DNA from: Falsirhodobacter halotolerans
GTDB lineage: Bacteria; Pseudomonadota; Alphaproteobacteria; Rhodobacterales; Rhodobacteraceae
DNA: 64,000 nucleotides
NCBI RefSeq assembly: GCF_022899245.1
Contig: NZ_JALJAZ010000002.1
Coordinates: forward strand, 208,718 to 272,717
Direction of reading: 5' to 3'
How positions within the stretch are numbered: the stretch's first letter is position 1; each line of letters opens with the position of its first letter. Below, piece after piece: positions 9,554 through 18,678 of the stretch. The position numbers and the translations under genes were made by a program. The notes under the pieces are model-generated. The model saw only the letters and a list, made by a program, of their open reading frames with translations. It did not search any database and had not been told where the DNA came from.

Positions 9554-10170
9554 GCACGCCGCTGATCACCCTGACGTCGCGGGCCATCTGCCTGATGGAT
9601 CCCAACATCGACACCGATATCATCTTTCCCGCGCGCTTTCTTTTGAAGATCGACCGCGACGGGATGGACGACTGCCTGTTTCGCGACCGCCGGTTCGACG
9701 CCACGGGGCGGATGGTGCCGGACCACCCCTTCAACGATCCCGATCTGCGCGAGGCCCAGGTGCTGATCGCCGGGCCGGGCTTCGGCTGCGGTTCCTCGCG
9801 CGAACAGGCGGTCTGGGCATTGGTGGATTGGGGGATCCGTGTGGTGATCGCCCCGGATTTCGGCGACATCTTCGCCGGCAACGCGCGCAAGAACGGGTTG
9901 CTGCTGGTGACGTTGCCCGAGGCGGCGTGTGAGGATCTGGCCCGGCAGGCGCAGGCGGGGGGCGTTTTCGCGCTGGACTTGCCCGAACGGTCCCTGTCGC
10001 TGTCGGGGAAAGAGGTCGCGCGGTTGGATCTGAGCGCGTCCGCCCTGCAGGCCTTCCTGGAAGGCTGGGACGAGATCGACGTGATCCTGAACCGCGAGAT
10101 GCCCGCCGTGCGCGCGTTCGAAGCCAGCCACCGCGCCGCGCAACCCTGGCTTTATGCGGGAGAGGGATGA
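9550..10170 (+). CDS. leuD: Aconitase-family hydro-lyase small subunit (LeuD-like)
   Basis: 206 residues, the swivelling small subunit. [13 protein letters not shown] near the N-terminus and [15 protein letters not shown] (about residues 75-90, substrate-binding loop) are textbook LeuD elements. Start at 9550 is fixed by the ATGA overlap with the large subunit. It is the last gene of this rightward run and is followed by a hairpin shared with the convergent ABC operon. As for its partner, a role in carboxylate catabolism is inferred from context. Confidence 0.9.
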   Translation: MSTPLITLTSRAICLMDPNIDTDIIFPARFLLKIDRDGMDDCLFRDRRFDATGRMVPDHPFNDPDLREAQVLIAGPGFGCGSSREQAVWALVDWGIRVVIAPDFGDIFAGNARKNGLLLVTLPEAACEDLARQAQAGGVFALDLPERSLSLSGKEVARLDLSASALQAFLEGWDEIDVILNREMPAVRAFEASHRAAQPWLYAGEG

Positions 10171-10266
10171 CGCAGCGCCGGGTCCCGTGGGCCTGGCCTG
10201 TGCAATGGGTCTGGATTACGCCTACGCGACCCCGGCAGCGATGCGGGGATTGACCTGACCGGACCC

Positions 10267-10295
10267 CGCCCTGCCGCGATTTGTCGGGCAGGGCG
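10267..10295. terminator. Hairpin between convergent leuD and ABC-transporter operons
   Basis: Perfect 9-base arms (10267-10275 and 10287-10295) with an 11-base loop lie between the leuD stop and the stop of the leftward ATP-binding protein gene. GC-rich and lacking a long T-run; position between convergent operons suggests a bidirectional terminator. Confidence 0.45.
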
Positions 10296-10301
10296 GCCGG
10301 A

Positions 10302-11396
10302 TCACGGTCGGCGCGGACGTTTCAGGGACACCCCGTCAAGAAACAGGTGAACGCGCTCGGGCTCCGCCGTCAGGGCAAGGGTTTGCCGGCGGTGATTCCG
10401 GTGCGTCCCCGGAAGTTTCGCGACAATCCCGCTCTCTCCATTTTCGGGCGCGAAATAGAGCAGGGTGACCTCTCCCAAAGCCTCGGTATAGTCCACATGG
10501 CCGGAATAAAGGGCGGGACCATCGGTCAGGGTGAAATCCTCGGGCCGCACGCCGACATTCACCTTGGCCCCCAGATGCCGGTCGTCCGTGGGGATCGCGG
10601 CGCGCGCCGTGCCGCCGGTATCGAGCGCGACCACCGTCTCCGTGCCGGTCTGGGTGATCGTGCCCGACATGAGGTTCATGGAAGGGGAGCCGATGAACCG
10701 GGCCACGAACTCGTTCTCGGGGGCGTCATAGAGGTCCAGCGGGGTGCCGACCTGGCTGATGCCCTTGCCGGCCAGAACCACGATGCGGTCGGCCAGCGTC
10801 ATCGCCTCCACCTGATCGTGGGTCACATAGATCATCGTCGCGTCGGGCATACGCTCTTTCAACTGGGCGATCTCGATCCGTGTGGCGACCCGCAGGGCCG
10901 CGTCGAGGTTCGAGAGCGGTTCGTCGAAAAGATAGACCTTGGGATCGCGGACGATGGCGCGACCGATGGCCACGCGCTGCCGCTGGCCGCCCGAAAGCGC
11001 CTTGGGCAGCCGGTCGAGATACGGGGTGAGTTGCAGGGTTTCGGCCGCCTTCGCCACCTTGGCGTCGGCGTCCACCCGGGGAACCTTCGCGATGTCCAGC
11101 GCAAAGCCCATATTCTCGCGCACGGTCATGTGCGGATAAAGGGCGTAGGACTGGAACACCATCGCAATGCCCCGTTGCGCGGGGGGCGTGTCATTCACCA
11201 CGGACCCGTCGATCTCCAGCGTCCCGCCGGAGATTTTCTCCAACCCCGCGATCATGCGCAGCAGGGTGGATTTTCCGCAGCCGGACGGCCCGACGAAGAC
11301 GACAAGTTCGCCCTGACGGATATCGAGGTCGATGTTCTTGAGGACCTCCGTCCCGCCATATGACTTGGAGATGTCGGTCAGTTTGACATTCGCCAT
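10302..11396 (-). CDS. aglK: ABC transporter ATP-binding protein, MalK/UgpC (AglK-like) type
   Basis: 364 residues, the usual size for the CUT1 sugar ATPase. Walker A (GPSGCGKSTLL, about residue 37), signature LSGGQRQRVA, Walker B YLFDEPLSNLD and H-loop TYVTHD are all present, followed by the C-terminal TOBE regulatory domain. It energises the two permeases encoded upstream (11399-13562). Start at 11396 (MANVKLTDI); the open frame continues to 11624 but that part overlaps the permease gene. Together with the genes to 14950 it forms an alpha-glucoside-type importer. aglK is by analogy with Sinorhizobium aglEFGAK. Confidence 0.9.
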   Translation of the reverse strand: MANVKLTDISKSYGGTEVLKNIDLDIRQGELVVFVGPSGCGKSTLLRMIAGLEKISGGTLEIDGSVVNDTPPAQRGIAMVFQSYALYPHMTVRENMGFALDIAKVPRVDADAKVAKAAETLQLTPYLDRLPKALSGGQRQRVAIGRAIVRDPKVYLFDEPLSNLDAALRVATRIEIAQLKERMPDATMIYVTHDQVEAMTLADRIVVLAGKGISQVGTPLDLYDAPENEFVARFIGSPSMNLMSGTITQTGTETVVALDTGGTARAAIPTDDRHLGAKVNVGVRPEDFTLTDGPALYSGHVDYTEALGEVTLLYFAPENGESGIVAKLPGTHRNHRRQTLALTAEPERVHLFLDGVSLKRPRRP

Positions 11397-11398
11397 GG

Positions 11399-12574
11399 TT
11401 ATCCTCCCTTTACCGAACCGGCAAGAAGGCCGCGAACGAAGTATTTCTGAAGTGAAAAGAACACGACAAGCGGCACGATCATCGAGATGAAGGCCGCGGC
11501 GGTCAGCAATTCCCAGTTGTTGCCGCGCGACCCGAGAAGCTCCACGATCCGACCCGTCATCACCATCTGCGTGTCGGATGTCCCAAGAAAGACCTTGGCC
11601 ACGAGAAGATCGTTCCACGTCCACAGGAACTGGAAGATGCCGAACGCCGCAAGGGCGGGGAGGGACAGGGGCAGGATGATCTTGCGGAAGATCTCGAAAT
11701 CCGTGGCCCCGTCCACCCGCGCGCTTTCAATCACCTCTCGGGGCAGGCCGACCATGTAATTTCGCAGAAGATAGATCGCCAAGGGCAGGCCGAACCCGGT
11801 ATGCGCAAGCCAGGCGCCGATATATCCGCGCCCGAGGCCGATCCCGTTGTGCAGTTGCAAAAGCGGGATCAGCGACAGTTGCAGGGGCACGACCAGAAGC
11901 CCCACCACCGCCGACACCAGAAGCGCCCGCCCCGGAAAGGTCATCCAGGCCAGCGCATAGGCGGCATAGGCCGCAACGAGGATCGGGATCACCGTCGCCG
12001 GGATCGACACGGTCAGGGTGTTGAGAAAGGATTGCCCCATGCCTTCCGCCGACAGGACGGTGCCGTAGTTGCCGGTGGTGAAATCCGGCGGCTCGGTGGA
12101 GGTGACGAACACCCGTATCCCGCGGGGCGGGGCATCGGTGGCGGTTTCGCCGGCCACCACATCGGGCGCGTCGAAGGGCAAGGTCTGGGTCAGGCGGTAT
12201 GTGCCGTCGGCATTCACCGCTAGGGTGCCGCCGTCCTGGCGCTCCGCCGTCTCCCCCGCGGGAAACGCGGATGGGGCCATCGGCGATATGCCGAAGGCGA
12301 CCACCTCGCCCGCAGCGTCGCCGAAGACGTTGCCCTCCAGCACATAGGTTCCATCCGCCTGGATGGCGGTATTCGGCGGTCCGGTCCGTGCGGCCCAGCT
12401 TTCCTGCTGCGGGGTGAGGGATGTCCACCAGCCGGACGTCTGGATCTGCTGCGCATCGCGGAACGAGGAGACCAGAAGCCCGACGGTGGGAATGGTCCAC
12501 AAAAGCACCAGCACGAAAACCGCGATGTTCAGCGCCCAGGTCAGATGGCCGCGTTTGCCTGCGATGTTGTCCAT
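11399..12574 (-). CDS. aglG: Carbohydrate ABC transporter permease, AglG-like, with large periplasmic insertion
   Basis: 391 residues, longer than typical CUT1 permeases (about 280). The N-terminal helix (about 12-35) is followed by roughly 150 residues of predicted periplasmic sequence before the remaining five helices. The EAA loop near the C-terminus (EVIESARVDGATDFEIFRKI) docks the ATPase. The long first loop is a feature of AglG-type alpha-glucoside permeases. Start at 12574, one base after the stop of the upstream permease gene; an ATG at 12598 would overlap it by 23 bp. Confidence 0.85.
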   Translation of the reverse strand: MDNIAGKRGHLTWALNIAVFVLVLLWTIPTVGLLVSSFRDAQQIQTSGWWTSLTPQQESWAARTGPPNTAIQADGTYVLEGNVFGDAAGEVVAFGISPMAPSAFPAGETAERQDGGTLAVNADGTYRLTQTLPFDAPDVVAGETATDAPPRGIRVFVTSTEPPDFTTGNYGTVLSAEGMGQSFLNTLTVSIPATVIPILVAAYAAYALAWMTFPGRALLVSAVVGLLVVPLQLSLIPLLQLHNGIGLGRGYIGAWLAHTGFGLPLAIYLLRNYMVGLPREVIESARVDGATDFEIFRKIILPLSLPALAAFGIFQFLWTWNDLLVAKVFLGTSDTQMVMTGRIVELLGSRGNNWELLTAAAFISMIVPLVVFFSLQKYFVRGLLAGSVKGG

Positions 12575-12575
12575 C

Positions 12576-13562
12576 CTAGTCCCTTTCCCGATGCGCATTG
12601 CGGATGTTCCAGATCATGATCGGCAGGACGGCAATCATGATGACGATGGCGATGGTCGCCCCGCGATTGAAATCACCCGCGCGGAAGGACCAGTCATACA
12701 TCATGTTCGCCAGAACCTGCGTTCCCCATTGCCCGTTGGTGATGGCAAAGACGATGTCGAAGATCTTGAGCACCATGATCGTGATGGTGGTCCAGACGAC
12801 GGCGATGGTGCCTTTGATCTGCGGCACTTGCACCCGCCAGAACACCTGCCACGGGTTCGCGCCGTCCAGAATGGCGGCTTCGATCGTTTCATCGGGAATG
12901 CCGCGCAGCGCGGCCGACAGAAGGACCATGGCAAAACCGGCCTGCATCCACACCATGATCATCATCAGCAGGAACGTGTTCAAAAGCGGAATGGTCAGCC
13001 AGGCATGAGGCGCGAATCCAAGCGTGGTGACGAAGGCGTTCAGAAGGCCGATCTGGGCCAATCCTTCGGCGCGGAATTCATAGATGAATTTCCAGATCAC
13101 CGCCGCGCCGACGAAACTGATCGCCATCGGCATGAAGATGAGGGATTTGGCGATCGCGCCCCATTTGATGTTGTCGGTCAGCTGGGCGGCGATCAACCCG
13201 ATCAAGGTCGCCATGCTGGGCACGAAGATCAACCACAGGACGTTGTTGATCAGGCTTTCGCGGAATTTCGGATCCTGAACAAGCCAGACGAAATTCTCGA
13301 TCCCCACGAAAACGCCCCCCTGCGACAGCGCCAGCCAGACCGAGGCGAAGACGGGATAGACGAGATAGACGCCCAGAAACAGGATGGCCGGGGCCAGAAA
13401 CAGCCAGGGGCGGATGCGGCCGGACCGGCGCAGGTTGGCGCTGGCCGACGCGCCCCGTGGTGGAAAAACGCGATCCAGCGCCATGTTCGACAGCCAGAAA
13501 TAGGCAAGGCACCCGGCGACCCCGACAAGGATGGTCAGGCCTGCAAAAAGGATCTGGTTCAT
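12576..13562 (-). CDS. aglF: Carbohydrate ABC transporter permease, AglF-like
   Basis: 328 residues with six or more predicted membrane helices and the CUT1 EAA loop (DETIEAAILDGANPWQVFWRV, about residues 215-235). It is the MalF-type partner of the AglG-like permease. ATGA overlap with the binding-protein gene (stop at 13559) and a 1-bp gap to the next permease show a compact operon. A Pro/Arg-rich cytoplasmic segment precedes the second helix. Confidence 0.87.
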   Translation of the reverse strand: MNQILFAGLTILVGVAGCLAYFWLSNMALDRVFPPRGASASANLRRSGRIRPWLFLAPAILFLGVYLVYPVFASVWLALSQGGVFVGIENFVWLVQDPKFRESLINNVLWLIFVPSMATLIGLIAAQLTDNIKWGAIAKSLIFMPMAISFVGAAVIWKFIYEFRAEGLAQIGLLNAFVTTLGFAPHAWLTIPLLNTFLLMMIMVWMQAGFAMVLLSAALRGIPDETIEAAILDGANPWQVFWRVQVPQIKGTIAVVWTTITIMVLKIFDIVFAITNGQWGTQVLANMMYDWSFRAGDFNRGATIAIVIMIAVLPIMIWNIRNAHRERD

Positions 13563-14950
13563 TCCGCCTCTCCCTCCGTATCAAGCCCGCCGGTTCGGGC
13601 CAGGCTGACCCAGGTGCGTTCGATCATGTTGGCCGCATCCTCGGCGCTGTCGCCGGCCACGAAATCGATCATGCCGGTCCAGAACGCCGCCGCCCCGATG
13701 GCGCCCGGCATCAGGTCGGACGCGTCGAAGCGGAACGTGTCGGCGTTGACCAGAATCTCGCCCATGCCGCGCAGGGTGGGATCGCCATAGGCATCGAGAT
13801 TGGCGGTGGTGAGGGGGGAGAGGAGGCCCGTCTGCGCCATCCACACCTCATGCGCGATGGGGGTGCGCAGGAAGTGCACGAATGCCTGCGCCGTCGGCGT
13901 GTCGCGCGTGATGGCAAAGGTGGTTCCGGCCCCCAGAACCGGGCGCCCCAGGTCGGGGTGGCTGGCATAGGGGGGCATGTAGAAGAAATCGACATCGCTG
14001 CCGAATTCGGTATCCGGTGGAAAGAAGGATCCGATGAAGGACGCCTGATGCATCAGGAAGCAGCGTGGGGGGATGGAGAAAAGGCCGGTCGGGCTGTCGC
14101 GGTGGTCGATCCAGCCCACGCCGCCCGCACCGCCGTCCACGAAGGCGTCGGTCTTGGCGAACCATCCGAACTCCTCGATCGCCTCGACGACACGGGGATC
14201 GTCGAAGGGGATCTCATGCGCGACCCACTGGTCATAGACCTCGGGCGGATGAAGGCGCAGCATCAGGTCTTCGACCCAATCCGTGGCGGGCCAGCCGGTG
14301 GTGGCCCCCGCGCCAAGGCCGATGCACCACGGCACACCCCCATCCGACACGATCCGTTCGGTCAGGGATTTCAGGTCCTCCATGGTTCCGGGCACCTCGT
14401 ATCCCATGGCGGCAAAGTTTTCGGGCGAATAGAAGACGAGGGATTTGACGTCGATCTTGTAGGGCATTCCGAAGACCGCCTCCCGCCCGTCGGGGCCGGG
14501 AAAGGTCACAAGATCGACCCAGCTTTCCCCGGCGGCGTAATTCGCGCGCAGCCAGTCGCCCGTATCGTCGGGAAGGGGGGCGAGACGTCCCTGCGCCGCC
14601 ATCCCCCGCGCCAGACCCGGCTGGGGGAAGACCGCGATGTCCGGGGGGGATCCGGCGGAGGTGTCGATGACGATCTGCTGTTCGAAACTGTCCGAACCGG
14701 AGTAGTTCACGCGCGCGCCTGTGGCCGCTTCGAAATATTCGAACATGCGCCGGAACGTGACCTCATCCTCCGCCGTCCACGGGCCGGAAATTGTCACGCT
14801 CTGTCCGCTCAGATCATGATCGGCGGCGAAGGTGTCGAAGCTTTCCCAGGTAAAGCGCGCATCCTCGCCCGGAGGAAACAGCAGGTCCTGTGCGCCGGCC
14901 GTTCCGGCCACAAATGTAAGCGCGCCGACAAGTAGCGGATGTCGTATCAC
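13559..14950 (-). CDS. aglE: Sugar ABC transporter substrate-binding protein, AglE-like
   Basis: 463 residues from a GTG at 14950, which has GGAGGGG just upstream and places a signal peptide (hydrophobic to TAGAQ) at the N-terminus; an alternative ATG at 15007 would add 19 residues before it. The body matches family 1 extracellular solute-binding proteins (VTISGPWTAEDE, then a GLAR...LPD segment and FGMPYKIDVKSLVFYSPE). Length and operon order (binding protein, two permeases, ATPase) match Sinorhizobium AglEFGK, importers of trehalose/maltose/sucrose-type alpha-glucosides. No alpha-glucosidase gene or LacI regulator is adjacent here. Confidence 0.85.
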   Translation of the reverse strand: MIRHPLLVGALTFVAGTAGAQDLLFPPGEDARFTWESFDTFAADHDLSGQSVTISGPWTAEDEVTFRRMFEYFEAATGARVNYSGSDSFEQQIVIDTSAGSPPDIAVFPQPGLARGMAAQGRLAPLPDDTGDWLRANYAAGESWVDLVTFPGPDGREAVFGMPYKIDVKSLVFYSPENFAAMGYEVPGTMEDLKSLTERIVSDGGVPWCIGLGAGATTGWPATDWVEDLMLRLHPPEVYDQWVAHEIPFDDPRVVEAIEEFGWFAKTDAFVDGGAGGVGWIDHRDSPTGLFSIPPRCFLMHQASFIGSFFPPDTEFGSDVDFFYMPPYASHPDLGRPVLGAGTTFAITRDTPTAQAFVHFLRTPIAHEVWMAQTGLLSPLTTANLDAYGDPTLRGMGEILVNADTFRFDASDLMPGAIGAAAFWTGMIDFVAGDSAEDAANMIERTWVSLARTGGLDTEGEAE

Positions 14951-15116
14951 ATGCCCCTCCGGTCTTGGGTTCCCCCGTTGACCTAGCCGCAAAGGCGGCG
15001 GGATCAAATTATCGCGACCGACGAGGGGTGTCGGACGGGGTGTTTTTGCCCTGTTTGTGTTCGCTTACGGTCGTGATTTCGGCGGTCCTCAGGATGTCGC
15101 GCGGGTCAGCGCCGTC

Positions 15117-15134
15117 CCGCCCCCGAAGGGGCGG
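15117..15134 (-). terminator. TTCG-loop hairpin after dctM
   Basis: Read on the minus strand, CCGCCCC-TTCG-GGGGCGG forms a 7-bp stem with the stable UUCG tetraloop 24 bp after the stop of the leftward dctM gene. There is no clear U-run, so strength is uncertain. Confidence 0.4.
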
Positions 15135-15157
15135 CCCGACGATGCCTCGAAGACCCC

Positions 15158-16438
15158 TCAGTTCATCAAGGCGGGCAGTGTCGTTGACAGGGCGGGGAAC
15201 AGCGTCAACATGATCAGGGCCACGATCAGGGCATAGAAAAACGGCATGTTCGCCTGGGTTACGGCCCATATGTCGTCCTTGCCGATCTTTGCGGCAACCA
15301 GAAGGGCGATGGCCACGGGGGGCGTCACCTGGCCGATCACCACGGTCATCACGATCAGCACGCCGAAATGCACGAGGTCGACATCCATTGCAAGCAAGGA
15401 GGGCAAAAGCACGGGCATGATCATCGGGATCAGCGGATCCAGCACCATCCCCGCAATCAGCACCAGCCCCAGCAGGACGAAGATCCGCATCGTCACGCTT
15501 TCGAACGGGAAGATCGTGTCGATCCCCAAGGCAAGCGCTGCCGGCACGCCCGCTTGCGACAAGGCCCAGCCGAGGGCCGTGGAAAAGCCCACGACCATCA
15601 GCACTTCGCCGGTCAGGATGACGGAATCCACAAGCGCCTGCCGCATCTTGGGCAAGGTGAGCGTGCGATAGACCACCCCCGCCAGCACCAGCGCATAGGC
15701 GACGGCGAAGGCCCCGGCTTCGGTCGCGGTGAAGATGCCGAACACAAGTCCGCCAAGGATCATTGCGGGCATTCCCAACGGCAGGATCGCATGTCCCCCC
15801 GTTTTTACCACGCGCGACCATTCGAACGAATTCATCGGCTGCCACCCGTTCCGGCGCGCAAGGATGGAGATGGTGACCATCATCACCGCCGCCATCAGCA
15901 GACCGGGAACGATCCCCGCCAGAAACAGCGCGCCAAGCGACGTGCCGGTCACCACGGAATACAGGATCATCGGTGAACTGGGCGGGATCAGCACGCCGAT
16001 GCCCGACGATGTGGCCGTCACCGCCGCCGCGAAGGGACCGGGATATCCATGCGCCTTCATCTTGGGGATCGTGACCGACCCCGTTCCCGCCAGATCGGCG
16101 ACGGATGTGCCGATCATGCCGCCGAACATGACGCTGGCCGCGACGTCCACATGGGCCAGGCCGCCCCGCATCCAACCAACCAGCGCGCCACCGAAATCGA
16201 ACAGCTTGTCGGCAATGCCGGTGGCGTTCATGATCCCCCCTGCCAGAATGAACAGCGGCAGGGTGATCAGCAGATAGTCGGCCACGCCCGACAGCACCTG
16301 TTGCGGCAAGGCCAGCGCCCACCCGCCCGACACGGCCAGAAACATCAGGACCGAGGCGACCAGCGAGATCACCACCGGCATTCCGATCAGCACAAGCAGG
16401 CACAAGACGCCCAAGGTGATGGCAGCAAGTCCGAGCAT
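15158..16438 (-). CDS. dctM: TRAP transporter large permease (DctM family)
   Basis: 426 residues of mostly membrane helices. DctM hallmarks are the AASVMFGGMIGTSVADLAGTG loop and the LIPPSSPMILY motif. Start at 16438, after GGAGGAATT; the frame stays open well upstream but that part overlaps dctQ. The start overlaps the dctQ stop by one base (TGATG). It is the last gene of a leftward operon dctP, Asp/Glu-racemase-family enzyme, dctQ, dctM. Confidence 0.93.
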   Translation of the reverse strand: MLGLAAITLGVLCLLVLIGMPVVISLVASVLMFLAVSGGWALALPQQVLSGVADYLLITLPLFILAGGIMNATGIADKLFDFGGALVGWMRGGLAHVDVAASVMFGGMIGTSVADLAGTGSVTIPKMKAHGYPGPFAAAVTATSSGIGVLIPPSSPMILYSVVTGTSLGALFLAGIVPGLLMAAVMMVTISILARRNGWQPMNSFEWSRVVKTGGHAILPLGMPAMILGGLVFGIFTATEAGAFAVAYALVLAGVVYRTLTLPKMRQALVDSVILTGEVLMVVGFSTALGWALSQAGVPAALALGIDTIFPFESVTMRIFVLLGLVLIAGMVLDPLIPMIMPVLLPSLLAMDVDLVHFGVLIVMTVVIGQVTPPVAIALLVAAKIGKDDIWAVTQANMPFFYALIVALIMLTLFPALSTTLPALMN

Positions 16439-16932
16439 CACAATTCCTCCGGCGCGATGAGGTCGATGACGAAGGCCAGCGACAAGCCCGCCGCGCAGCC
16501 GATGATGCCGCTGATGGGCACCGCTTTGGGCATCCCGATCAGGGGGGAACGGTCGGATCCGAAAATGCCCATGTATTGCCATGCGAACCATGCGAGCGCG
16601 GCCATGGTGGCAATGCCGAACAGGTTCTGCGTGATGCGCAGAACCCGCCGACCCCGAGGGCGCAGCCGCGCCGTCCAGATGGAGCAGGCGATCAGCCCGT
16701 TGCGCAGGGCGGCCACGGTGATGCCAAGGCCCCCCAGCCACATCAGAAGGGCGGTCACCACTTCTTCCGTCCATGGCAAGGGGCGGGAGAAGAGATATCG
16801 CCCGATGGAGTTGCACAACACCAGTGCGACAAGGCCGACCAACAGGACGATCGCCGCCACTTCCACCACCGTCGTGGCGCTTCGACGCAGGGTGCCCTTC
16901 GGGGCGGTCGGGCTTGTCACGACGTCAGACAT
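16438..16932 (-). CDS. dctQ: TRAP transporter small permease (DctQ family)
   Basis: 164 residues with four predicted membrane helices and the DctQ-type RPLPWTEEVVTALLMWLGGLG segment. Start at 16932 (MSDVVTS) with GCGGGGT about 10 bases upstream; the alternative ATG at 16941 has the same GGGG only one base away. Both overlap the end of the upstream enzyme gene (stop 16925). A short cytoplasmic tail rich in Thr/Arg precedes helix 1. Confidence 0.85.
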   Translation of the reverse strand: MSDVVTSPTAPKGTLRRSATTVVEVAAIVLLVGLVALVLCNSIGRYLFSRPLPWTEEVVTALLMWLGGLGITVAALRNGLIACSIWTARLRPRGRRVLRITQNLFGIATMAALAWFAWQYMGIFGSDRSPLIGMPKAVPISGIIGCAAGLSLAFVIDLIAPEEL

Positions 16933-17701
16933 CCGCTTCATACCCCGCGAACAGACGCCCATATCCCGGTTTTGCCCCCTTGGCCCCCGCCAGATGCAGG
17001 CAATGCCAGAACGATGCCTGAATGGCCGAGATGACGGGCTTGCCCAGCTCTTTTTCCAAAGCGGCGATCCCCGCCACGCTGCGGAAATTCGTGCACGAGA
17101 TAAAGATGGCCGTGGCGTCGGGGTGATCGACCGACAGGACGTGATCATAGACCTGCTCGATCGACACCTCAGCCAAGGCATGATCGTCGGTGATATCCAG
17201 ATGGGCGCCTTTCACCACCTCGTGCCCGTTTTCCGTCAAGAAGCGGATGGCACGGTCGTGGATCGCCCCGACATAAGGCGTCGCCAGCGCAACCTTTCCC
17301 GCCCCCACCTGCGCCAGGGCGGCCAGCGTCGCGGTGGAGGCGGTGGTGACTTTCGGCCCAGGCGTCCAGCCTTCGATCTTGCGGATCAGCGCCTTGTCAT
17401 ACGCTGTGCCGTGCAGGAACGACGCGCTTGTGCCGCCGAAGCACAAGACGTCGATCGGGGCGGCGGCGGCGTGGCGGGCGGCGGTTTCCAGTTCCGGCGC
17501 ATTCATCATTTCCTCGATCCCCTCGACGGTGACCTTGGGCAGACGAATGCGCGCGGTGTGGGTGGACACGCCGGGCGCGGACATGGCCCACATCTCCTCC
17601 TCCATCACGACGGAGGAGGCGATGTAGATCAGGCCGATGCGGGCCAGATCGCCCGAACCGTCGGGCATGAAAAGCGGATAGGATCTGGGGGCGATGTTCA
17701 C
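16925..17701 (-). CDS. Aspartate/glutamate racemase superfamily enzyme (arylmalonate decarboxylase/maleate isomerase-like)
   Basis: 258 residues. A GGTSASF motif (about residue 90) matches the dioxyanion-hole Thr-Ser of arylmalonate decarboxylase, and SCTNFRS (about residue 200) provides the second catalytic Cys typical of this superfamily. The first catalytic Cys found in racemases and maleate isomerases appears to be Gly here, as in arylmalonate decarboxylase. It therefore likely decarboxylates or isomerises a substituted dicarboxylate rather than racemising an amino acid. It sits between dctP and dctQ with 4-bp and 8-bp overlaps, so the TRAP substrate is probably its substrate or a near precursor. 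Confidence 0.8.
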   Translation of the reverse strand: MNIAPRSYPLFMPDGSGDLARIGLIYIASSVVMEEEMWAMSAPGVSTHTARIRLPKVTVEGIEEMMNAPELETAARHAAAAPIDVLCFGGTSASFLHGTAYDKALIRKIEGWTPGPKVTTASTATLAALAQVGAGKVALATPYVGAIHDRAIRFLTENGHEVVKGAHLDITDDHALAEVSIEQVYDHVLSVDHPDATAIFISCTNFRSVAGIAALEKELGKPVISAIQASFWHCLHLAGAKGAKPGYGRLFAGYEADV

Positions 17702-18678
17702 TGGATCATGCCCTGCACCGATGTCATGAAGTCGGGCGTCACCACTTTGGCAATTTCGGCCCGCACCGGCTCGGCCGCGGCCTGGAAGGCGGCGATGTCG
17801 GGCTCGGTCACGGTGACGCCAGCGGTGCGGAACTCCTCCACAAGCTTGGCGTCGCTTTCGTCCGACAGAATGCGGGTGGTTTCAACACCCGCTTGCGCGG
17901 CGGCTTTCACCTGCGTTTTCATATCCTCGCTCAGCGCGTCGAACGCGGCGCCGTTCATCACCAGCGTGATCGGGGTGTAGATGTGATTGGTCAGCGAGAT
18001 GAAGGGCTGCGCCTCGTGCAACGAAAACTCCTTGATGACCGACAGCGGATTTTCCTGTCCATCGATCACGCCCTGACGCAGGCCCATGTAAACCTCGCCC
18101 AAGGGCAAGTTCGTCGGGATCGCGCCCAAGGTGGTGAAGGCCATCATGCGCGTTGGGCTGGACGGAGTGCGCAATTTCAGACCGGACAGGTCGGCGGGGG
18201 TCACGACCTCGCGCTTGGAATTGCTGATGACGCGCACGCCCAATTCGCCGAAGGCCAGAACCTCGAGGTTGGCGTTTTCGCGCAGGGAGGCGGCCATGAC
18301 CTGACCGAATTCCCCGTCCAGTGCGGCGCGCGCCTGTTCCTTGCTGGCAAACAGGAAGGGGGTGTCGAACACCGAAAAATGGCTGTCCAGTGCTGCCACC
18401 CCGTCCGATCCCATCGGAATCACATCCACCGCGCCCGCGCGGATCAGTTCGGCCAGCGCATTTTCGTCGCCCAGCGATCCGCCATCGTTGAACTGGATCG
18501 CCACCGCGTCGCCCGCGCTGGCCTGAAGCCTGTCCCGGAAGGTGGAGAGCATGACGTGGGTGGGGTCGCCGCTGGTCGTCTCGACGGCCAATCGCATACG
18601 CGTATCGGCCACCGCCGCCGCCGTCATGAACAAGGTGGCAAAGGCCGACATCCCGAGTGCCGCTGCAACGTGTTTCAA
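17698..18678 (-). CDS. dctP: TRAP transporter substrate-binding protein (DctP family)
   Basis: 326 residues from a TTG at 18678. This start is chosen because a perfect AGGAGG lies 5 bases upstream and the product then begins with a normal signal peptide (cleavage near AAAVA-DT). An ATG at 18714 lacks a ribosome site and would put 12 polar residues before the signal. DctP features: LKLRTPSSPTRMMAFTTLGA and LPLGEVYMGLRQGVIDGQENP (about residues 150-200) with the conserved clamp Arg. First gene of the leftward TRAP operon, 216 bp from a LysR gene on the same strand. Confidence 0.92.
   Translation of the reverse strand: MKHVAAALGMSAFATLFMTAAAVADTRMRLAVETTSGDPTHVMLSTFRDRLQASAGDAVAIQFNDGGSLGDENALAELIRAGAVDVIPMGSDGVAALDSHFSVFDTPFLFASKEQARAALDGEFGQVMAASLRENANLEVLAFGELGVRVISNSKREVVTPADLSGLKLRTPSSPTRMMAFTTLGAIPTNLPLGEVYMGLRQGVIDGQENPLSVIKEFSLHEAQPFISLTNHIYTPITLVMNGAAFDALSEDMKTQVKAAAQAGVETTRILSDESDAKLVEEFRTAGVTVTEPDIAAFQAAAEPVRAEIAKVVTPDFMTSVQGMIQ

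Noticed and set aside
12363..13790. Long plus-strand open frame (475 codons) across the ABC permease genes
   Set aside because: It is antisense to two well-supported permeases and its product is an Asp/Arg/His/Gln-rich low-complexity sequence typical of shadow frames in high-GC DNA. The same holds for long frames at 16049-17980, 5627-6742 and 59572-61863.
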